Assembly (NCBI GenBank): GCA_964036665.1
Contig: OZ038533.1
Span: 3,892,001-3,956,000, forward strand
Direction: 5' to 3'
From: Gordius sp. MW1
Taxonomy: Eukaryota; Nematomorpha; Gordioida; Gordea; Gordiidae
Length of the DNA: 64,000 nt
A program made the position numbers and the translations under genes. Below the pieces are notes generated by a model. It was given only the letters and a program-made list of their open reading frames with translations. It had not been told where the DNA came from and made no database searches. How positions within the stretch are numbered: position 1 is the first letter of the stretch; every line of letters starts with the position of its first letter. Shown one piece after another: positions 22,845-35,419 of the stretch.

Positions 22845-23932
22845 AAACCAAAGAGAAAACATTACATTTTAACCCTCTTTAACTATGATGATTATATCAA
22901 TGTTAAAGAGGGAAAAAATGAACAAATGTATTATAAGTGCAGCAAGTACAGTAAATTTCAATGCCCAGGAAGGGTTGTGCTTAAATCTAATAATTGTCAA
23001 ATAACATCAGAAATAGTCAGCAAAGTAAGAAATTTATAATTTAAATTAAGTATTTAGTTGTAAAAAATATCTCCATACCCATAGAGGATCAAGAAAGTAA
23101 AAGATTTTAGTATTTTTTTTAGATTTAAGTCAAGAAGCAATTTTATTGAACTCATTAGATTATATTTAACAAGCCCTTATATCAGATGTTAATGGAAGTA
23201 AGAGATTTGAGTATATTTTTTAAAATCCTTATTTATTTTAGATTCAAGTCAAGATGCCACATTAAACTCACCAAATGATATTGTAGCAAGTAATTTGACA
23301 TAATTCAATGTAACATAGTTAATGTTTAACTATCTTATTTATAAATAGATTCCAACAATGATGCTTTAGATGTCATTGAACAGGCCTGTACACCACGTGT
23401 TAATACCCAAAGTAAATTCATTTTATGTTTAGTTTATGTAACCACACTATAATTTAGATATAACATTCTTGCCATCCCAAAAAGGGAAAAACATTTTAGT
23501 CCTTAATAACTATCTTTATGTAGTTGACAAATCTACAAAAACTTGCACTTATTATCGATGCAGGCATTCAAAATGTCCTTGTAGACTAATATTTTCTGAG
23601 AATTTAGCAAAAATAAAAAAAATCATAACCATGAACCTGATGAGTATCATTGCCTTCTGACAAAAAGTAATTTAAAGAAGGCTATGCAAAATAGTCTCAG
23701 GGAATCAATTACAAAGGTAAATATATGTCTTTGGTCTTATAATAATTGATCTATTTAGGTATACAATGATGTGATTTACCAAAGAAGGGAAGAAGTTGAG
23801 GATATTTGGCAATACCCACATGCTCTGCCGTCTTTGAAATCCGTGATCAAAACACTGAATAGAATTGTTCATAAAAACAGACCTAAAATACCTCAAACAA
23901 TTGAAGATATAATTCTCCCTTGAGATTGCCAC
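22845..23932 (+). pseudogene. FLYWCH zinc-finger fragments
   Basis: Two similar zinc-binding modules. One at about 22880-23040 has MYYKCSKYSKFQCPGRVV. One at 23469-23660 has KGKNILVLNNYLYVVD then YYRCRHSKCPCRLIF, followed in another frame by a His-Asn-His-like HNHEPDEYHCLL. These fit the FLYWCH/WRKY-GCM1 class (Cx4-6C...HxH). Further frames to about 23932 (QRREEVEDIWQYPHALPSL) may be from the same protein. Stops or short introns lie between the pieces. If real introns, this could be a captured or element-borne gene, but no continuous frame was found. Confidence 0.6.
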
Positions 23933-24339
23933 TACCTTAAAAATGGAACTCCATTCTTAGTGGAGAATATTGATAATAGATTGTTTATATTTGGTACACC
24001 ACATTTTTTAAAATTTATAATATGTGTAATACAAATGTTATAATATGTGTAATACATATGTGTAATACATATGTGTAATACAAATGTAAAAATAAAATAT
24101 TTAATATATTTATTTGTGTTGTAATTTATGAATATCTAACTACTTCATTATTTTAAATATATAATCCTAAATATTAACAACATTAATCACAAAGTTTCTT
24201 TAATTTTGAATTTTATTATTTATTATAAATATTTGTGTTGTAAACTTAATTATTAATTAAAACATTTACATTAAAGTTAAACATGCTATTTCATTTGAAT
24301 TATATAAATTTCTATATATTAACAATATTTGTCATGAAG

Positions 24340-24930
24340 TTTCTTTATTTTTTGGATTGATTAAAATCATGTAAAGTTCTATATATTAACATTTATCATG
24401 AAGTTTCTTTATTTTTTGGATTGATTGGAATCATATAAAGTTCTATATATTAACATTTATCATGAAGTGTCTTTACTTTTTAGATTGAGTCTAATATAAA
24501 AAGCATAAACTTGATGTTGAACCATATTATAATTTACTATAAACCTTAAAAGTTTAATATTGAATAAAAAAAACAGAAACAGTTCTATATATTAACATTT
24601 ATCATGGAGTTTCTTTATTTTTGGATTGATTGGAATCATATAAAGTTCTATATATTAACATTTAACATGTGTCTTTACTTTTTGGATTGAGTCCAATATA
24701 CCAAACATAAACTTGATGTTGAACCATCTTATAATTTATTATAAACCTTAAAAGTTTAATATTGAATAAAAAAACAGAAACAGTTCTATATATTAACATT
24801 TATCATGAAGTTTCTTTACTTTTTGGATTGAGTCCAATATACCAAGCATAAACTTCATGTTGAACCATCTTATAATTTATTATAAACCTTAAAAGTTTAA
24901 AATTGAATAAAAAAACAGAAATATGGAATT
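24340..24930 (+). repeat. Minisatellite inside the Mutator-like element
   Basis: A unit containing AGTTCTATATATTAACATTT, ATCATGAAGTTTCTTTA and TTTTTGGATTGATT recurs about six times, with shorter and longer forms. A larger unit with TTATAAACCTTAAAAGTTTA recurs three times (about 24537, 24742, 24880). The 23932-24340 segment before it is AT-rich with an ATGTGTAATAC repeat near 24030-24080 and no gene. Confidence 0.8.
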
Positions 24931-25425
24931 TTGAAATCGTACATATGGAAATTTGAAATCGTAGTCGTGGCCAAATCGTAGTTTCGGGATTCTGGCGTTT
25001 CGGGATTTAGAGGGGTTCCCGTCTACTAGCACATAGTAGTGTTGTAAAAAACCAAGGGTTTCTATAGGTTGCCTGCAAGCGTTGGCGTTTTTTTCACCCA
25101 ACCTTTTCAGTATTAGGTGAATTTTCTTGGGAGGGCTTTGGCGTTTTCGTAAAAACACCCAAACCGTTTTGGGTGTTTTTTGAGGCACCTTTGGCGTTTA
25201 GGTTTGGGTGTATTAAACACCTAAAGGGTTTGGGTGGATAATATTATTAACCTTTTGGTTTGGTTTTGGTCGTTTTGGGTGGGCCATGCAAATATATCAA
25301 TTTGTTTATATTGTTCATCATATTTGCTGTATTTAGATTTAGGTAATGAACTTTAAATTTAAGAAAATAAAAATTAATGTATCATGACGTCACTGAGTTA
25401 AAACTTTTCCCATTGTGATGTCATA

Positions 25426-26060
25426 ATGAAACCTCTTCCTAGCCGAAACCTTGGTCTTCTCGATAATGAATTCCGGATATCTATAGGCCTCAAACTTGGA
25501 TGTAATATTGTTGCTGAGCACATCTGCTCATTATGCAAATCTCCTGTTCGACTGAAGGGCACCATGGCCTCCATTGCAATCGCAATAAGGCAAGATATTT
25601 ACGCCACGCAGCCGGCAATAAAGTTATTCATAAATACATGAATAAAGCTGGCTTTCCATCCATCCTTGAACCATCAGGTCTTTGTGGAGATAGTAAGAGA
25701 CCTGATGGTCAAACGCTGTCTCCTTGGGAAAAAGGACTTAGCTTGGCCTGGGACTTTACTTGCTCCAATGCTTTTGCACCAACGAATCAAAATAAAGATC
25801 CACTGGCGACAGCCGAAGCTCAAAAAATTACCGAGTATTCTGACCTAGGTCCATCAATTATTCTCTATCCCATAGCGACCACTACCTTAACAACATTTGG
25901 CCCTCAAGCCCTCAACCTTATCAAAAAAGTGGGGAAACATCTTTCCACTTTTTCCGGCGACAAACGTGAAGCATTTTTTATGAGGCAGAAAATTGCAATT
26001 ACCATTTGTAAATACAATTCAATCGCGATATATGAATGTTTTCCTGATATTTACTTTATT
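25426..26060 (+). pseudogene. LINE C-terminal fragment with KRPDG...WDxT motif
   Basis: Two overlapping frames (break near 25540) give PLPSRNLGLLDNEF, ICSLC, GHHGLHCNRNKARYLRHAAG, ILEPSGLCGDSKRPDGQTLS and LAWDFTCSNAF. This set of motifs is the C-terminal part of a widespread metazoan retroelement protein. The C..C/H..C finger precedes a PD-(D/E)XK-like signature (KRPDG...WDxT), which I infer to be an endonuclease-like domain. It has no RT here; an RT piece of what may be the same family is at 40690-41060. Confidence 0.65.
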
Positions 26061-26217
26061 AAGAAAATGTATATAAAAATATAACTAGCGTGTTAAGTTG
26101 CTATAAAAAGTAAACATATGTATATGAAGTTGTAGTATAGATGTTGAGAAAGAAATATAATAATGCAAACGTGAGAGATTCGATAGGGGGTGGAGGAGGG
26201 GGGGGGGGGTTAGCAGG

Positions 26218-29200
26218 TTAAGTTTCTTGGGGGATGTTGGATACGTGGTGGACGTATATATTCCGTGACATATGGATGACATCAGCAACCATCAGTCGGC
26301 GCATGATCGCGGCATAGTTTTTGGCGCAGAGTTTACGGATTAGTGCGTCGTTTGGTCTATGCCATGATCCCAAGGCTCCTACAATAATGGGCTCGACCGA
26401 TACCGTTTTATATTGTTGCAGGAGTGCTTGGCGAACACCGTCGTACTTGTGAATCTTGGTTTGACGGGCGACATCCAAGGCAGCGATGCGGTTGTCAAAA
26501 GTTATGGCTACGTCAATAATCATGGCCTCGTTCCCTTTGGCAATGACCAAGTCCGGGCGTTGTCCTGAACCATCGACTGTCGTGTTGTCTCCTACCACCT
26601 GATAAGTCTTTTTGGCGACATCCTTGAGTCTATTGACCACAAGATTGTGCCGCTTGGTATAGGAAGCAGTACTTCATGCAATGGTCCAGGACATGAGGTA
26701 GCGTTTCATCAGCCATCCCGCATCGCCGGCACTTTTTGTCCTTCCCCCGGTTGTTCATAGCACCCTTCAAAGGCAGTTGGTTGAGCCTCGCCAGATGGAT
26801 GAAGCGCCAGTCAGCAAATCGTGTATACCATCCGTCACGCACGAATTGATGGCTGGCCGGATGATCGGCGACGCATTCCACAACTTTGCCTTGGTCGGGG
26901 AGAGCGATGAGTTTGTCAGCTAATCGGTCTCTCGTGTACGTGCGAAGGGAATTTACAACCTTTCTCCTCATATTTGGGTCAATCCGAAGGTGACCCTTGG
27001 TAATGAAGATATCGTCTCGGTGAATTCCCAGGAGAGACCGATTTGACTGGAGGCTCTCCTTGCCATTGTCCATGTGTTGGCAAAACGGTTTGATTGCCCA
27101 TGGAACGGCGCCTCGAGCGATTCGGATAAGAATTTCCCGAAAAGCTCCGGTGTAACAACACTATTGCCCCTTAGTCGGCGAGTAATGGTGGCCTCGAGAT
27201 CGGATCTGGCCAGATCCTTTACCCTTGGATCGCGGGAGGTAAGGAGTTTGAAGGCGTTGTCGACCGAAAAAATATCCGAATCAATAGCGCACTGTGGAAA
27301 TCCCAGAGCCCCCTTTTTCGAAGACCCATAGAAGTATCCGTTGGCCGAATGGACGGTGAGATAACAATTATTCCTTAAGAGGGGACGTAGGAATTTGTCC
27401 AAACCCGCCCAGTCGCCTTTGGTGTGGGACTCCATTCGCATGGAGTGAGTCAACGTCGAGAAGAAGAATGTCTTCAGGGCGTCTGCTCGTTGCCATGGAG
27501 TAAGAAGGCACGACGTCATTAGCCTCTCGGCAACATTCTTCCTCTCCTCCATGTCATCCATCGCTTTGAGTATGGACACTCCGATAGGCTTGCCCAAAAA
27601 GTCCTCGAACTCTTCTGAGCCCAGTGTCCGCAGAGGAACATTTGCTAGAAAGAATTGGGTAGGGACGTTCCATAAGGAGTTACCTTAGCGTGAAGGGTGA
27701 CGCATTTGGAGGAGTGTACGGTTAAGCCCAATCGCTGCGACATGGATGAAACTATGTCCAGTGAAGCCGTGAGGTCGGATTGGGAAGGGGCCAGCAGCAA
27801 CAGGTCGTCGACATAGGCCAGTACGCGGGGATCCAGGTGCCCGGATTGCAAACTTCTCAAAATGGGATCAACTGCGATATTGAAAAGAAGGCCCGACAGC
27901 GGGCATCCCTGTTTAATACCTGATTTGATTGGAATCGAAGTTGTCCTGCCCTCCTTGGCAGCAAAAGTCGTAGACGAGTTGGTGTAGATGTCACGAACGA
28001 TTGCTACCAGTTCTGGACCAACCCCGATAGCCTCAAGTGAGAGTATGAGGGCCTGATGCGGCACCGTTGAAAAAGCGCTGGCAAAGTCCACCCAAGCAAC
28101 AAAGGCGTCCCTCCTACATTTAGCTTCTTCTAGGGTCCGACGAAGAACGTAGTTATGTTCTAAGACACCGTCGAATGGCATAAATCCCTTTTGAGCAGGA
28201 CTTAAAGCTTGGTTGCTTTCCAGCCACCGAGACAACCTTTGACACAAGAAGCCGGTAGAGTTTGTAAATTGTACAACTCATTGTGATCGGCCTCCAGTTT
28301 TTAATGTCCCCCTCATCTTCCTTTTTGTGGACAAAGATAGAATCCGCAATTTCCAAGCGTCCGGGATGCGGTGGTACTTGAGGCAAATATTGAAGATTAC
28401 CGCCAGCAACTTTCCGCAGGGATCCAGGCGAAGCCAATTGGCATACGTAATTCTATCCGAGCCAGGAGCCGTATTCTCTATCCATTCGACTTTGGATACG
28501 ACTTCTTTTGGAAGAAAAGGGGGCAATTTCAGGGGTTCGGTGGCTTGGGGTGGATCGAACACTGATGGGTCAGTGGCACGCTCGCTCCCAATAAGTTGTT
28601 TGTAAAATCCCTCGATCGTGCTAACCTCTAATTGGCATCGGGGAGAATCACAACGGACGGCATTCCTCCGATTTTGCTTATAGAGGCTTTGCATGACTTT
28701 GGCATCAGTCACATCCAATTTTGGTGCGTTGCGTCTGGGGCGTGGGGGCTTGATCTTAAGTAATCGGCAAGCCTCAGCCGTGATTCGTCCAAGAAGTCCT
28801 TGAAAAGTCTCCCAATTTTCCAGAGAATCGTCTCTCCGCTCGATATTGCTAAGCTCCTGAAAAAATTGAGTGAGGGAAGTTTCGTCCGTGTGGGACAACG
28901 CCAACCTTGGTTGATCGGTCGCATCTGGTGTATCTTCGGAAATCTGCATTGGTTCAACCTCAAGTGGCGCAAACGAATTACTTATCAGCTCCTGATTTGT
29001 GGATGCCGTAATTAAAGTGGGAACTGGTTTAGCCTGCCTAGGTTTGTTTCTTACTGGGGCGGAAGATGGAGATTTTGTTTTCTTTTTTTTGTCGCCGCCC
29101 TCACGATGTCGACTCTTGCAATGTAGGCAAGGAGCTGATTGGCCATATTCCTGGGGGGAGATGGGGCTTTTCTAATAGTTGGTTTGTTGCCTGTGTAGGC

Positions 29201-29790
29201 ACCAGCTACTTGGGCGTATGTGGGTGGGGAGATAGACCGTGAGGGTGCAGGTGGTGATAATATGGACGTTATCGGTCTTGTTATCGATTGGCTTGTATAA
29301 CATATTATGGGGTCAAAGGAAATGGGGCAAGAAGCTGGAATCCGAATTTCCAATCCAGGAGCCTTTGGGAACACATACCTTGGGGGAGGGGGTGGGGACC
29401 ATGCTCCTATTTGTCGGCTGGGAATTGGGCGCACTGGTGAAATGGTTAAAATGGGTACTGTCTGAAATCTGATGTATCGAGGTTTGGAAGTTGGGGGTGT
29501 TTGCGAAAGTTTTATCTTTTTGGCGCAGTGAAGTTTCTGTGGGAAGCCCACAATATCGCAACTGCAACGCTGACAACGGATAACTGTTGTAAGGTTTAAT
29601 TTGTGTGCCGCAACTAAGTGGAGTTGAAGTTCAAACTTAAGCTCCCAGTCCCTGGCGGCATTTATGGTTGTTGAGCAACCATCAGCAGGGCAATTAAAAA
29701 TAGGAGGGAAAGGATATGGTAGAATGATTCTTTCACCCTCAATGACCAGTTCATAACGAAAATGGCGACTTTAAAGGCGAAAGATGGTGT
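26218..29790 (-). mobile_element. R2-like non-LTR retrotransposon, frameshifted
   Basis: N to C on the minus strand. A C2H2-type finger (CPADGCSTTINAA...HLVAAHK, about 29690-29600) and a Cys/His cluster RCQRCSCDIVG. A Pro-rich linker (29551-29051). A conserved pre-RT region (28949-28278). RT with FVAWVDFASAFSTVPH, GIKQGCPLSGLLFNIAVD and a catalytic LAYVDDLLLLAPS (28247-27645). Thumb/linker (27597-26968). CCHC motif RRCGMADETLPHVLDHC (about 26725). Restriction-like endonuclease GQRPDLVIAKGNEAMIIDVA (about 26560). This domain order is that of the R2 group. At least four frame changes break it. No rDNA lies around it, so it is not at the canonical 28S site. No ATG is seen before the first finger. 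Confidence 0.85.
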
Positions 29791-29799
29791 AATGAAGAT

Positions 29800-30410
29800 G
29801 ACGTTTATAAAATGTAGTTGGAAGATGGTGGTATCAAAAAATTTAACAATTATAATAAATGCTGATTATATAATCAAATTTAATTTTATTTAAGATGTTT
29901 CAAAAATAAAGTATATATTATTTTGATTCGTGTCACTAATTTGAATAAAGCATTCTTAATTCGATTCCCAATTATTATGCAGCACGCGTCTTTTTTATAT
30001 TATAAAATCTTTGATGTTTTACGGTTTTTAATTATTTAGTTGTAACAGATATATATATAATGTAAAAAATAACCCAAAGGTGAATAAAAATAGTGAAATA
30101 TGTGACAAAAGATTAGTAGAAAAACATTTAAAACTATGAGCACAACTCTAACATAAAATTATAATCGAGATAAGCGTTGTAGCTGACGTCCGCTAGATGG
30201 CGCCAACCAAATTGAAAAACATAGTTCCCGCTGTTGTAGTGTGATAAAAAGTGTTTACAAACCATCTACAATGCTAAGGCAATAATCTGGCCAAATTTGG
30301 TGGCAATCGGTTGAGAACTCTAAAAGTTATTAGCGTTCAAAAAAAAAGGGACTTAGATTTTTATATATAGATTATAGAAGTAGGTAGTGAATCAATATGT
30401 TTTATTTATG
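29800..30410. repeat. AT-rich segment with a probable retroelement/SINE tail
   Basis: 29800-30170 shows no gene. At 30220-30370 the text CAAATTTGGTGGCAATCGGT, AAAGTTATTAGCGTTC and GGGACTTAGATTTTTATAT resembles 3' tails shared by many arthropod LINE/SINE families. The assignment rests on general resemblance only. Confidence 0.35.
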
Positions 30411-30420
30411 AAAAAAATTT

Positions 30421-30890
30421 GTGAAGATTTGCCCCCCCCCCTTTATTTTTTTACCCTCTTTGTCACCCGGGGAGGGGGTATTTTGCCCCCCCCCCTAATT
30501 TTTTACCCTCTATCTGATGCGGGGGAGAGGGGGGGGGCAGAGGGGTGTTTTGCCCCCCCCCCCTTATTTAATTTTTTACCCTCTTTCTGATGCGGGGGAG
30601 AGGGGGGGTGCAGGGGGGTGTTTTGTCCCCCCCTTAATTTCTTACCCTCTTTCTGATGCGGGGGAGAGGGGGGGCAGGGGAGTGTTTTGCCCCCCCCCCT
30701 AATTTTTTACCCTCTTTCTGATGCGGGGGAGAGGGGAGGCAGGGGGGTGTTTTGCCACCCCTCCCCCCTTATTTTTTTACCCTCTTTCTCACTCGGGGAG
30801 GGGGGGGGGTGATTCGCCCCTCTTCTTATTTTTTACCCTCTTTCTCTCCCGAGGGGGGGGGGCCGGAAAGCCTTTTTTAACCCTTTCAAA
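30421..30890. repeat. Left G/C-tract minisatellite of the hAT element
   Basis: Six to seven units of about 65 bp built as poly-C, AATTTTTTACCCTCTTTCTG, ATGCGGGGGAGAGGGGGG, then GGGGTGTTTTG. Long C- and G-runs dominate. Open frames across it are artefacts of the low complexity. It is the inverted partner of 35915-36550. Confidence 0.9.
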
Positions 30891-31224
30891 ATATTTTTGT
30901 GAATTTTTGCGGTCAAAGTGGTCAAATGTCATAATCAATATTTTCTATTGAAATTAATATTTTTTTGAAAATAAACTTATTATATGACTAAAAGATGTTC
31001 TACTTTTAGAAAAAATATTTTTGGGACGATTTGCGGTCACAGTGGTGACAAATGTCATAATCAACATTTTCTATTGAATATTTTTGAAAATTGATTTATT
31101 ATATGACAAAGATTTTCTAATATTAGAAAACATATTTTTGAAGATTTGTTGTCAACAATTGTCTTAATATAGATATACCATATCAATTAAAATAAATTTT
31201 TTTATTTTACTTCATTTAACACTT

Positions 31225-31490
31225 CAGAGGTCGGGTGGGGTTATAATGGAATCGGGGTCAAACGTTATAAAGACACTAATTATAAAACACCTAAAAACAC
31301 CAACCCCAACCCTAACCCTATTATAGAGTACCCTAATTATGAATTGATACCTTCAGATCTACCTAAATTAAAAGCTTATATCATAATTTAAAAGCTTATA
31401 TCATAATTTTTATAGAAATTTTTAGGTATTTTTAGGTGTTTTATAATTAGTGTCTTTATAACGTTTGACTTGGAACGGTTATAATGACCC
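31225..31490. repeat. Palindromic repeat (arms ~65 bp)
   Basis: GGGTCAAACGTTATAAAGAC, ACTAATTATAAAACACC at 31255-31310 recurs in reverse complement at 31425-31480. A CCCTAACCCTA stretch in the loop is too short to be telomeric. The start (CACTTCAGAGGTCGGGT) also has a diverged inverted partner near 32870-32890, so a larger eroded palindrome may run from 31215 to 32890. Confidence 0.6.
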
Positions 31491-33430
31491 CAAGCCGTTT
31501 AAAAATGCTATACAAAATAAATTAGTGAATATTACAATTTCATTTTTTTAGTAGCTTAACAAAATTTACCCAAGAATATCTCTGCAAAATTTGGCTAGTT
31601 TTATCCATTAGTTTTTAAGATAGAGAGTGTTTTAGATGCCCAGGGTCTTCCACGACCCTACCTTCCATAAAATGAAATAAAAAATTTTTTCAACATTTTT
31701 GTTATAAATATATTATTAAAACTCATTATTGTAAACCCATTTGTGAAGAAATTTTTTGTATACATATCTTTTTATTTAAAATATTCAAATTTTAAACTCT
31801 GATTTTAACATAATAAATCCCTCGTGGTATTTCAAAGTGCTTATTAGTGTGATTTTTTTGATTTTATAATAAGTCTAATATTAAAAAGTGCAGTTTTTTA
31901 TAGTTCTTCGTCTGAAGATGGTATATGAACATAACAGTTATAACATTTCAAGCTCTTGATGATTCCATGATTACGCATACTAGAGTAGTCATGAATCTGT
32001 GAGTGTTAACAGGAGATTAAGATGAAAAGAGTTAATTGCTATGCCTAACAAAATTAGTTACTTTTATAGAAAATAACTTATAAGCTTTTATTATATGATA
32101 TATTTCAAAGGGAAAGACAATACTAAGTGGCACAAAAATTGTCCTAATAAAAATGTTAGAACAAAATAGAGTTGTGTATTTCATTTACCTGGAGTAAAGC
32201 CATATAGATGGGCAACCAAAACTCCTCTTGATTGTTTTAAATTACTTATTACAGATAAAATAATTAAGAGTAGAGTGAAATTTAGCAAATTTATGACTAT
32301 ATAAATATATGTAGAAAATATATATGTAACTATTTTTATAGCCTCATAAAATTTCTTATATAACATTTTTCATTTAAATATTTTTCTTTAATTTTGATCT
32401 TTTATTATGAATCTATATGAAAATTTTTATAAAATAACATTTAGATTTATAAAAATATGAGTTGAGACCAATAGTAACTTTTTTTGTCAAAAAATTAAAA
32501 GCCAAATATTGCCTAAGTTTGAGCATCTCTATTTTTTTTGTTTTTGAGTTATTTTTAACCAAATTTTCCACATTTATAGTTTCAACCTTCTTTTATATAA
32601 TCTTATTGATAAACCATAAAATAAAAAATATTTTTTTTGGTATGAGCAAAAATAGTCATTAAGGGAAAAATTTTGGGGGTTGCTTTAATTATTGGTAAAA
32701 AATTTAAACCACTTGATCAATTAGCCAAATGAATATATTAATGAATGTAGAAGAATTGAAATATTTTTCTTGCAAATTTTTACAAGTTTATATTATAAAA
32801 CATCTAAGTTATAGCTATTTAAAGTTTGGGGTAATTATAACCCCAAATACCATCCGTGTTAGAATTTTTGACCCAACCTCTGAAGTGTTAAGAAATAAGC
32901 TGTATTTTTAAATATAATATTTATATGAAGTTTAACCAACTTAAAAAAATTTGCTATCATGGGTAAGTAAGTTTTACTATTTAAGTTATCTGGGCATTTA
33001 ATGGAAAAACTTAAGGTATTTCCAAAAAGCATATCATGCTATTAATTACTAAGCTCTCACAAGACACCAACACTCTACGTCCTGTTGACTTAGACCTCGC
33101 GTTTACAATGCTTATAAAAATTATAAATATATAGGACTTTTCTGAGTAACAAAAATGAGTTAAGCATCTTAATTTAAATTATTGCTTATTATTTAATAAG
33201 AAACCTAATTTTCTAATTACTTATGACTTAATTAATAGTTGACATAATAAAAAAAGTTTAATTTTCATTTATTTTATTTATAATAATAAGATTCGCAACT
33301 TCTACATACCTTGATAATACAAATTGATTCAAATAATATTTTATTTAATAATAATGTAAACGATCGCATTTTAGCCCAATTTCTTAAACATAATTTACAC
33401 AAGAAGACGATATCTGATTTCTTTTTTTTA
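31490..33430. other. Hat-element interior without recognised gene
   Basis: AT-rich sequence with only short open frames lacking recognisable motifs. It lies downstream (3') of the minus-strand transposase gene. Confidence 0.4.
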
Positions 33431-33439
33431 TTATGCAGC

Positions 33440-35365
33440 AGAAAAGAGTCTTTCCGCCGGTACCGATGTCCCCTGCTGGACTAGATATTTTCTTGCAATT
33501 TTAGATAATCTAGGGTACCTTCTTTTGTTAATTGCCCACCACTGTAGGATGTCATTCTCTGCTAAAAAATATTATAATTTTACAATATAAATTTACCAGC
33601 CAATAGAGGTTGATCCAAATATCTTTTCAACTCTTCGTCTCTAGTTTGGCAATCCCTTTTCAAAATAAAATTGGAATCAAAATAATTTACTCTTCAAGTA
33701 ATTGGAAGGCGAATGCTGTTGATGATAAGAGTTCCTGTGAGATCTCAATATCTGGAGTTGTTAGAGCTAACAACAAATCAAGTTTCCTATCATTGGACTC
33801 GGTTAGACAATCCCTTGGCATCTTCTCCTTTTTTAGTCGCGGGTCAAGTAGAACACCAACGTAAAAATTAAAAGACCCAAAAATTTTTTATATTGCCCAA
33901 GTTTTTCAAGCATGGACTCGGCTGCTCTTTGAATTTTAGGGTTTGTCTGGGTCAAACCATTTAGATATTTGCGTATTTTGTTTAGGTAAAATACGCACAA
34001 TCCTATTGAAGGATGTGTTTGTGTGGAAATAGAATTTGTCATGACGTCGAATATGGAAAGAAAGGACTCAACTTCTTTTAGAAATTAGATATCCTCCTCT
34101 GTACATAATGGGCTATCCGATATACCCCCATCTTTAATTCCAAGTGAATTAATTATATTAATATTCTAAAAATTTAGATAAAATTTATTAATTTACCTTG
34201 TTAAACACCTTTAGCATCTTAAATGTGCTATTCCATCTAGTGACAATATCCAACGGAATTTTAACATCTGCCAAATTCGTAAACTTCTGCATTAATTTTG
34301 GGGAAGTACGCAGTTTCCTCACCCATTTGGAAACCTTATTAATATCCTCCTCAAATTCCTTCACTCCGGATTTTACGAATAAATTTATTAGATGCCCGAA
34401 ACATCGAATATGATCTATTTCTTCGATTTTGGTTTTATTAATAATGTTCATTGATGATATCATATTGGTGGCATTATCAGTAGTAATAGCCACTACTTTA
34501 GTGGATATATTAAATTTGTTTAGTATACTAAATATTTTTTTCCCTAGATTATTCCCCGTATGTGGATAGGGGATATTTGAAATCTCCAGGGTATAACTTT
34601 TCAGTTCAAATTGTTCATTTATAACATGGGCAGTTATGCCAATATATGGTATAGATTGAACGCTTGACCATAAGTCCAGCGTTAAAGCAATATGGTCATT
34701 TTCATTTAAAATATTTTGTATCATAGGGAGTTTTATATCATACAAAATTTTGATATGCTTTATTAATGAGGGTCTAGAAATTATTTGGATGGAATTGTTA
34801 ATTCGCTTAAAAAGAGCTTTGAACTTTTTATTTTCTATGAGGCGAAATGATATGCCTTCTTCTAAAATCAGGGCTGTAATCAACTTATTTATTTCTTCAT
34901 TGTCATCCGCTGATATATTTCCTTTAAACATTTGCTTTTTTGATGTGTCAATCACATTTGGGTGGTATGTTGAATAATGATATTTTAGATTACCTAATTC
35001 AAAGAATTATAGTGAGATGAAATTATTCAAAATTAAATTAAAAATGTACTTGTTGATGTTTTTCCGCTATAAAACTTATCACATATATCACATCTACGGC
35101 GACTCTTGGTTGGGGTTCACAAAAATTTCGAAGAAGATTCAGATGGAGTTAAAATAATTGAAGGTGAATTATTGATTGCGGTTATGAGAGTTGAATTTCT
35201 AGGTTCATCTATTATCCGCTTTATAAATAAATTGTAAATTTCGTGAAAGATTGTATACCTCATAATTTTGGTCATAAGAAAGAGCATCGCTTTTATTTTC
35301 ATCCATATCCATAGTAGAGCTACAGTTAGAGTCGAAATCGTAACAATTAGACATGTTATTCGTTA
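33440..35365 (-). pseudogene. BED-finger hAT transposase gene (disrupted, with a probable small intron)
   Basis: An acidic N-terminal exon (from about 35353, MSNCYDFDSN...) and a segment at 35215-35130 lead into a BED finger RRRCDICDKFYSGKTSTS...KYHYSTYH. The finger is split by a 57-bp GT..AG segment (about 34986-35042). The main frame 34955-34188 has LTLDLWSSVQSIPYIGITAH, VVAITTDNATNMISS, HIRCFGHLINLFVK and DIVTRWNSTFKML, typical of hAT catalytic and insertion regions. After a gap with short frames, ILQWWAINKRRYPRLSKIAR and TSVPAERLFSAA (33440-33560) give the hAT dimerisation motif, but it stops early. An in-frame TGA just before the finger, and breaks at 33600-34190, suggest it is inactive unless further introns explain them. 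Confidence 0.8.
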
Positions 35366-35419
35366 AAAAAGAAATGAATGTAAAATGATATAATAAAGAG
35401 CCTAGCCAGCCCACGCCCC

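Larger units (their letters stand above)
22658..25020 (+). mobile_element. Mutator-like element with FLYWCH-type frames
   Basis: Perfect 9-bp target duplication GTCTACTAG on both sides (22649-22657 and 25021-25029). Imperfect inverted ends start GG and share the core AAATCCCGAAACGCCAGAA, about 40 bp in all. The 8-9-bp duplication, GG ends and FLYWCH-like zinc-finger coding sequence are known features of animal Mutator-superfamily elements. No MULE catalytic domain is present, so it is non-autonomous. Confidence 0.8.

Noticed and set aside
27074-28605. Several plus-strand frames of 64-92 codons
   Set aside because: Antisense shadows of the R2-like LINE.
30387-30951. Long open frames on the plus strand rich in Gly/Arg and Pro
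   Set aside because: They are translations of the G/C-tract minisatellite, with repeats in every frame and no domain.
31295-31325. Interstitial telomeric repeat (CCCTAACCCTA)
   Set aside because: Only two imperfect units; within the loop of a local palindrome.
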